9,978 bases of DNA, taken from JBKJML01 sp046596415 (GTDB lineage: Bacteria; Actinomycetota; Thermoleophilia; Gaiellales; Gaiellaceae). Below the pieces are notes generated by a model. The model had not been told where the DNA came from, did not search any database, and worked only from the letters and a program-made list of their open reading frames with translations. The translations under genes and the position numbers were made by a program. The DNA lies in contig JBKJML010000285.1 of NCBI GenBank assembly GCA_046596415.1, positions 1-9,978 of the forward strand, in the 5' to 3' direction. Shown here one piece after another: positions 6,070-9,978 of the stretch. Position 1 is the stretch's first letter; every line of letters starts with the position of its first letter.

Positions 6070-7052
6070 CAGGTCTCCTTCTGGATTGCGTTTTCGCGCC
6101 GCAAACCCGCCCACATCAGAAGCGTGAGCAGCGCGGCATACAGCGCGATCGATTCGATGTCGCGGCGCTTCGCGTGGGCGATCGTGCCGAGCGGCGCGCC
6201 GTTGTACTTGTCCTTGATGCCGGTGATCGCGAAGGTGAGTCGCTCGTAGTGCTTGGTGAGAGACGTCTCCTCGATGCCGTTTCGGACCTGCTCGTAGGTC
6301 GAGAAGTGGGCGAGTACCTTCTTCTCGTCAGCCTTTTTGACCTGGAGAGCGGCGAACAGCCCGCCCGGAACCTGATTGTCAGGGTCCATCGTGTCGCCGA
6401 TCTGCGGCACGATCAGGACGACAGAGAGCCAGATCACCAAGGCGACCACGAGCCCGTTCGCCACCACCTTGCTTCGCGCCGACAGCCAGGTTCCGAGCGC
6501 GTAGAAGAGCAGCATGTAGACGACGGCGATCCCGAACGTGAGGGCAAGCCTGATCAGCTCGGGGCCGTTCAACCAGCGGCCTCCAACCGTGCCGATCACA
6601 ACCACGGAGATCGCCGCAGTTGCCAGGAGGATCGTGCTGATCAGCGCGCCGGCGCCGAGCAGCCGCCCGAGGAGGAGGTCATGGGTGCGGACCGGCCTCG
6701 TCAGGATCAGCGGCAGCGTCCGGCCCGTGCGCTCGCGGGCGACGCTGAGGTACCCCAGGCCGATGGCGAGCACCGCCCCGATGATCTGGACGTACTCGAG
6801 CACGCCGCGCAGCAGCTGGAGCGGCGCGAACTGCGGCGCGGCGACGATCGCGGCGCCGGCCGCCTTCGCCTGCTGGACGTACGCGTTGTAGTCGGCGACC
6901 TGGGCGCGGAAGTCGTACGAGGCGATCGTGATCGAGCCCGCCGCGACGAGCACCATGCTCAGGACGAGCAGGACGAGGACGCCGCTGCGAACAGCGGAGC
7001 GATACTCGTGGCCGGCGAGCGTCAGGACCTGGCCCATGGGTCGCCTAGTCAC
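6069..7052 (-). CDS. ABC-2 type transporter permease (second of two)
   Basis: A 327-residue integral membrane subunit of an ABC-2 exporter. Likely helices are at about 24-44, 85-104, 131-155, 166-190, 198-217 and 299-316. Between helices 2 and 3 lies the cytosolic coupling segment RERTGRTLPLILTRPVRTHDLLLGR, a hallmark of NosY/ABC2_membrane permeases. Two long external loops stand out: about 45-84 and an unusually large, charged one at 218-298. The start is GTG at 7052, overlapping the previous permease gene by 8 bases; a strong GAGGAGG lies 6 bases before it, which favours this start over the ATG at 7037. It overlaps the lipoprotein start by one base. It shares the general plan, though little obvious sequence, with the other permease, so the two probably form a heterodimer with two copies of the ATPase. 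Confidence 0.9.
   Translation of the reverse strand: MTRRPMGQVLTLAGHEYRSAVRSGVLVLLVLSMVLVAAGSITIASYDFRAQVADYNAYVQQAKAAGAAIVAAPQFAPLQLLRGVLEYVQIIGAVLAIGLGYLSVARERTGRTLPLILTRPVRTHDLLLGRLLGAGALISTILLATAAISVVVIGTVGGRWLNGPELIRLALTFGIAVVYMLLFYALGTWLSARSKVVANGLVVALVIWLSVVLIVPQIGDTMDPDNQVPGGLFAALQVKKADEKKVLAHFSTYEQVRNGIEETSLTKHYERLTFAITGIKDKYNGAPLGTIAHAKRRDIESIALYAALLTLLMWAGLRRENAIQKET
6074..6080 (-). promoter_or_regulatory. Shine-Dalgarno sequence of the lipoprotein gene
   Basis: Minus-strand AAGGAGA ends 4 bases before the ATG at 6069, counted through the overlapping TGATG. It lies inside the 3' end of the permease gene and decides the lipoprotein start at 6069 instead of 6114. Confidence 0.75.
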
Positions 7053-7980
7053 GCGGAGCCTCCTCGGAGAAGTCGTGTCGTCTCACGAGTCGGCTCGCCC
7101 AACCGCCGAGCAGCAGCACGAAGAGCGCGATCGGGGCGACCTGCTTCGCGCTCTGCCCGAGCCCTGCGCCGAGCACGGCATCCTGCGGGCTGAGGAGCCG
7201 CGTGCTGAGTGCCTTGTACTGCTCGTTGACCGCGATCGGCTTCACCTTCGACGTGGCGCGGAAGAAGCCGGAGTGGCTTACCCCGACCGGGCTCGTGACC
7301 GGGTTCAGCGACGCGACCGGCCGCAGCCCCGACGTGAACTGTGGTGTCGCGAACGTGACGAGCACCCACACGGCCACCGCCGCGAAGAGACCGAACGACT
7401 GGCTGCGGGTGAGCAGGGCAGCCACCATGCCGACCAGGACGAACAGGAGCAGGTACAGGCCGGAGAGCGCGTAGAAGAGCGTCAGGCGCAGGAACTCCGT
7501 CGTCGTCGGGAGCCCGTGGTTGATCAGCGTCAGGCCGATTGCGCTGAATGCGAGGCAAGCGGCCATGATCGCGGTCACTGCGACCGAGCTCCCACCGAGC
7601 TTGCCCCAGAAGTAGGACGAGCGTCGCAGGGGACGCGAGAAGATGACTCGCGTCACGCCGGCTTGCCGGTCGCCCGTCACCGTCGTGTTCCCGATCACGA
7701 TTGCGAGCAGCGCCCCGATCAGCGGCACGTAGATGATCATGTTGTTCAGAAGCGACAGGCGAGGCTTGTCGGCGAACGGATTGGGCGGGGCGGGCTTGCC
7801 GGCCGCCCTGAGGATCCGCACCGTCTCGTCGTAGACCTTGAGGATCGTCGAGTGGCTCGACCAGCCGATGTACCCGGACAGGGCCGTCATCCCGAGGAGG
7901 ACGACAAGCAGCAGCAGAAAGGTGTTGCTGCGCGACAGCAGGCGAAGCTGCTGCCGCGCGATGACTGCGGCGGCGCTCAT
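7045..7980 (-). CDS. ABC-2 type transporter permease (first of two)
   Basis: A 311-residue membrane subunit with about six helices (20-40, 80-98, 130-152, 163-190, 195-212, 280-297). The coupling segment TGDRQAGVTRVIFSRPLRR between helices 2 and 3 is typical of the permeases in NosY-like ABC-2 exporters. There are two sizeable external loops, 41-79 and 213-279; the second is rich in small and polar residues. The ATG at 7980 overlaps the ATPase stop as ATGA, indicating coupled translation; no separate Shine-Dalgarno sequence is seen. The longer open frame to 8337 is a shadow of the ATPase gene. With the second permease and the ATPase it forms the exporter core; the substrate is unknown. Confidence 0.9.
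   Translation of the reverse strand: MSAAAVIARQQLRLLSRSNTFLLLLVVLLGMTALSGYIGWSSHSTILKVYDETVRILRAAGKPAPPNPFADKPRLSLLNNMIIYVPLIGALLAIVIGNTTVTGDRQAGVTRVIFSRPLRRSSYFWGKLGGSSVAVTAIMAACLAFSAIGLTLINHGLPTTTEFLRLTLFYALSGLYLLLFVLVGMVAALLTRSQSFGLFAAVAVWVLVTFATPQFTSGLRPVASLNPVTSPVGVSHSGFFRATSKVKPIAVNEQYKALSTRLLSPQDAVLGAGLGQSAKQVAPIALFVLLLGGWASRLVRRHDFSEEAPRD
7059..7065 (-). promoter_or_regulatory. Shine-Dalgarno sequence of the second permease gene
   Basis: Minus-strand GAGGAGG is placed 6 bases before the GTG at 7052, inside the end of the first permease gene. It is the best ribosome binding site in the cluster and supports the GTG start. Confidence 0.8.
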
Positions 7981-8744
7981 CGGTCGTCGAGCCGGGCGTA
8001 GATGTCCTCGAGCGATGCTTCGTCCGGAAAGCGCTCCAGGGTTCGGGCGAGCGAGTCGTGGTAGATCAGCTCGCCCTCCGCGAGCACGCCGATCGTGGTG
8101 CACACATGTGCCACCTCGCTCAGCAGATGGGTGTTCATGAAAATCGTGATCCCGAGCTCGGTGTTGAGCCGGACGATCGTCTCGCGCAGCAGGCGCACTC
8201 CCATCGGGTCGAGCCCGGAGGTGGGCTCGTCGAGGAACAGCACCTGCGGCTTGTGCAGGATCGCCTGTGCGATCCCGATCCGTTGGCGCATTCCCTTTGA
8301 GAACGTGCCGACTCGCCGGTCTGCGAGCTCCGGGCACTCGAGGATGCCGAGGGCGTCGTCGATCGCTCGCGGAACGTCCGTGACGCCGGAGAGTCGCGCG
8401 AAGAAGCGCAGGTTCTCCGCCGCCGTCAGGCTGTCGTAGAGACGGACGTTCTCCGGCAGGTAGCCGATCGTGCGCTGTACCTCGAGCCGGTCTCTCACGA
8501 CGTCGAGCCCGCCGACTCGGGCCTTGCCGCCGCTCGGTACGAGCAGGGTGGTCAGGACATGGATCGTCGTCGTCTTGCCGGCACCGTTGTGGCCGAGGAA
8601 GCCGAAGATTTCTCCTCGTTCGACGGTCAGCTCGATGCCGTGCAGCACCGTAGTGTCGCCGTAGCGGTGGATCAGGCCGTCGAGCTCGATCATCGGGCCG
8701 AGCTCGCGCGGTGGGGGCGCGGATGGGTTTCGGGTCTGGGTCAT
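7977..8744 (-). CDS. ABC transporter ATP-binding protein (ABC-2 exporter)
   Basis: A 255-residue ATPase that powers the two permeases encoded directly after it. Motifs in order: A-loop aromatic in HRYGD (Tyr28), Walker A GHNGAGKT (51-58), Q-loop position with GYLPEN (Glu in place of Gln, normal for this NatA/NosF-like group), signature FSKGMRQR (148-155), Walker B VLFLDE (168-173) with D-loop SGLDP, and switch His206 in NTHLLSE. A short C-terminal tail ends at the overlap with the permease start. The ATG at 8744 gives a 17-residue Pro-rich lead; the ATG at 8693 (MIELDGL) is a possible shorter start. I prefer 8744 because the bases around it match those around the COG4705-type start. This is the first gene of the seven-gene cluster and has a TTCAGG direct repeat just upstream. 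Confidence 0.93.
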   Translation of the reverse strand: MTQTRNPSAPPPRELGPMIELDGLIHRYGDTTVLHGIELTVERGEIFGFLGHNGAGKTTTIHVLTTLLVPSGGKARVGGLDVVRDRLEVQRTIGYLPENVRLYDSLTAAENLRFFARLSGVTDVPRAIDDALGILECPELADRRVGTFSKGMRQRIGIAQAILHKPQVLFLDEPTSGLDPMGVRLLRETIVRLNTELGITIFMNTHLLSEVAHVCTTIGVLAEGELIYHDSLARTLERFPDEASLEDIYARLDDR

Positions 8745-8762
8745 TGCGGCCAGTGTCGGGCC

Positions 8763-8787
8763 GACCGCCTGAACCCGGCCTGAACGT
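8763..8787 (-). promoter_or_regulatory. Direct-repeat operator upstream of the ABC operon
   Basis: On the minus strand two TTCAGG repeats lie 11 bases apart (plus-strand CCTGAA at 8768 and 8779), the nearer one starting 24 bases from the ATG at 8744. It shares with 3417-3440 the blocks GACGTTCAGGC and GGTCGGC, then CTGGCCGC directly before the ATG. It probably controls the whole exporter, lipoprotein and two-component operon, making an autoregulatory loop. A -10 box is not evident, and the short distance to the ATG hints at a leaderless or very short-leader transcript. Confidence 0.65.
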
Positions 8788-8806
8788 CTCGCTGATCCGC
8801 GGGCGG

Positions 8807-8821
8807 CCGCGCCTAGCGCGG
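8807..8821 (-). other. Small hairpin with the SemiSWEET stop codon in its loop
   Basis: A 6-pair GC stem (8807-8812 with 8816-8821) whose three-base loop is exactly the TAG stop codon of the SemiSWEET-like gene. There is no T tract behind it, so termination is doubtful; it may be chance in GC-rich DNA. Confidence 0.3.
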
Positions 8822-9088
8822 AGCGGCTTCGGGACGGAACCGGCTGGTCACGACGATTGTGGTCACCGACACAGCCGTCGCGATCACGTTCGGCACGATG
8901 ATCGCCCAGTTTCCGAGCGCGATCCCGTACGCGAGCCAGAGCACGAAGCCGACGACGAGCACGCACTGGTAGCTCGCGGAGACCCCCCGCGAGGAGCGCT
9001 CGGCCAGGATGGCGCGGATCTGGAGCATCGGCGAGAGCGCCATCGCGACCCCCCAGGTGGCGGCTGCGATTGCGAGATAGGTGATCAC
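8813..9088 (-). CDS. SemiSWEET / PQ-loop family small membrane protein
   Basis: A 91-residue protein with three predicted membrane helices (about 2-21, 43-60 and 64-82), the size of bacterial SemiSWEET sugar transporters, which work as dimers of a three-helix unit. Helix 1 ends in SPMLQIRAI, a variant of the PQ-loop motif (PML-Q instead of PQ). The loop SSRGVSASY matches the conserved ks-ts-gvS segment, and helix 3 carries the conserved Asn in VPNVIA. The start is a GTG at 9088; upstream frame runs into the tRNA gene and the next ATG would remove half of helix 1. No Shine-Dalgarno sequence is visible. The gene begins 29 bases after the tRNA-Arg 3' end and could be read with it. Sugar transport is inferred from family only. 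Confidence 0.75.
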   Translation of the reverse strand: MITYLAIAAATWGVAMALSPMLQIRAILAERSSRGVSASYQCVLVVGFVLWLAYGIALGNWAIIVPNVIATAVSVTTIVVTSRFRPEAAPR

Positions 9089-9117
9089 GAGGCGAGAGTA
9101 GATGCTTCGAGAGGAGA

Positions 9118-9190
9118 TGCGCCCGGCAAGATTCGAACTTGCGACCTCTGCCTCCGCAAGGCAGCGCTCTATCCCCTGAGCTACGGGCGC
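9118..9190 (-). tRNA. tRNA-Arg, anticodon GCG
   Basis: A complete 73-base cloverleaf on the minus strand. The acceptor stem GCGCCCG pairs with CGGGCGC, followed by discriminator A and no encoded CCA. The D stem is GCTC/GAGC with an 8-base loop. The anticodon stem CTGCC/GGCAG has loop TTGCGGA, giving anticodon GCG at 34-36 after U33. The variable loop has 5 bases, and the T stem GCAAG/CTTGC has loop TTCGAAT. GCG reads CGC and CGU arginine codons. Most bacteria use ACG (inosine) for these, so the G34 is unusual. It lies 11 bases after the ygfZ stop. Confidence 0.93.
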
Positions 9191-9201
9191 GCGGGGCTGG
9201 G

Positions 9202-9978
9202 TCAGTGTAGCTGGCTGGCCGAGCGGCGGCCCGCCGTGAGCGAGGCCTCGGCAGGCACCTCGCGGCGCACGTAGGCGAGCGCGACGAAGCCGCCCTTGCC
9301 GTCGGGTGCAACGCTCGTCACGCGGCCGACCGACTTGCCGTCGTGGTCGAGCTCGACGCCCGGCTCGACCTGCTCCAGGAGCGCGAGGACGCGCAGGCCG
9401 CGGTTCGCGTGACCGCGGTAGTGGAGCCGCGCGACCGGCTCCTGGCCGGGGTAGCAGCCCTTGGTGAAGCTGATCATCCGCTCCTCGAGCCCGGCCTCGG
9501 CGGGCAGCACGCGGTCGTCGAGCTCGGCGCCGAAGCGCGGTGAGCGGGCGAGGATCCGCAGCCGCTCGAGCTCCTCGTCGGCCAACTCGGCCAGCCCGGT
9601 GGGCGGCTCGGCGTCCAGCACCTCCCACGCTGGAGTGCCGAGCTCGGCGTTTGCGTAGGCGAGTGACTCCGTGGGTGGCTCGGTGGCGAGCAGCAGGTAG
9701 GAATCGTGCTCCTCAGGCTCGAGCTCGCACTTCACCGCGAAGCGGAAGCGGCGCAGCTCCGCGAGCACGCGGTCGCGGAGCTCCGGCTCCGTCGCGAGTA
9801 GGAAGTCCTCGTGGCCGCGGCGGAGAACGACGAGCGGTGCGATCACGCGGGCCTTCGCGGTCAGCAGCAGCGCCTCGCACGAGGCGCCCGGATCGAGCGC
9901 CACGTCGTTCGAGACCATCCGCTGGAGATAGGCCTCCGCGTCAGGCCCGCGGACGCCCACGAACCCTCTCGGGCGGCG
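9202..9978 (-). CDS. ygfZ: Folate-binding protein YgfZ (5' end outside window)
   Basis: A GcvT-like tetrahydrofolate-binding protein of the YgfZ family, which supports assembly or repair of iron-sulfur enzymes. The diagnostic motif KGCYPGQE is present in MISFTKGCYPGQEPVARLHYRG, with the invariant Cys. The N-terminal GVRGPDAEAYLQRMVSNDV matches the opening folate-domain strand and helix of the family, and the C-terminal beta-barrel part has GRVTSVAPDGKGGFVALAYVRRE. The frame stays open to base 9978 with sensible codons before the GTG at 9960, so the gene is cut by the window and the GTG is not the true start. At least 258 residues are visible; expected full length is somewhat over that. The TGA stop is 11 bases before the tRNA-Arg gene, so co-transcription with the tRNA is possible. 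Confidence 0.9.
   Translation of the reverse strand, partial: RRPRGFVGVRGPDAEAYLQRMVSNDVALDPGASCEALLLTAKARVIAPLVVLRRGHEDFLLATEPELRDRVLAELRRFRFAVKCELEPEEHDSYLLLATEPPTESLAYANAELGTPAWEVLDAEPPTGLAELADEELERLRILARSPRFGAELDDRVLPAEAGLEERMISFTKGCYPGQEPVARLHYRGHANRGLRVLALLEQVEPGVELDHDGKSVGRVTSVAPDGKGGFVALAYVRREVPAEASLTAGRRSASQLH

Noticed and set aside
5203..7193. Long plus-strand frames across the lipoprotein and permease genes
   Set aside because: Arg/Asp/Glu-rich shadows of GC3-biased minus-strand genes that have signal peptides, membrane helices and overlapping starts.
9118..9190. Integration site of a mobile element at the tRNA gene
   Set aside because: No partial duplication of the tRNA 3' end and no integrase are visible in the window.
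8745..9311. N-terminal extension of the ABC ATPase frame
   Set aside because: It runs through the operator, the SemiSWEET gene and the tRNA gene, so it cannot be protein-coding in that frame.

Overview
The window is high-GC DNA with strong G/C bias at third codon positions, which is why long antisense shadow frames cover most genes. The GroEL is of the actinobacterial type, several starts are GTG or lack a Shine-Dalgarno sequence, and the tRNA gene does not encode its CCA. This fits a deep-branching actinobacterium; Thermoleophilia is my best guess, but that is inference and not proven by the window. No insertion sequence, phage gene or CRISPR array is visible.

Layout. (1) 2-1138, plus: the 3' two thirds of groEL. 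(2) 1139-1569: a 431-base gene-free stretch packed with hairpins. It holds two diverged inverted copies of a roughly 100-base repeat around a central terminator-like hairpin, then a hairpin whose T-run lies on the minus strand. (3) 1570-2436, plus: an EamA/DMT-type exporter. (4) 2437-2563: a convergent intergenic region with two large inverted repeats. (5) 2564-8744, minus: seven tightly packed genes. In transcription order they are an ABC ATPase, two ABC-2 permeases, a lipoprotein, an OmpR-family response regulator, a histidine kinase and a COG4705-type integral membrane protein. (6) 8813-9088, minus: a SemiSWEET/PQ-loop protein. (7) 9118-9190, minus: tRNA-Arg with anticodon GCG. (8) 9202 to the window end, minus: ygfZ, cut at its 5' end.

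The most interesting part is region 5. The first gene (ABC ATPase) and the last gene (COG4705 protein) are each preceded by the same pair of TTCAGG-type direct repeats. The repeats are 11 bases apart, and the downstream one starts 24 bases from the start codon at both loci. Eleven-base direct repeats are the usual operator form for OmpR/PhoB-family regulators, and the only such regulator in view is encoded between the two sites. The simplest reading is a self-contained envelope-stress or export module. In it, a kinase with an extracytoplasmic sensor and its regulator control an ABC-2 exporter, a lipoprotein and a duplicated acidic membrane protein, and also their own genes through the first promoter. 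The substrate is unknown.
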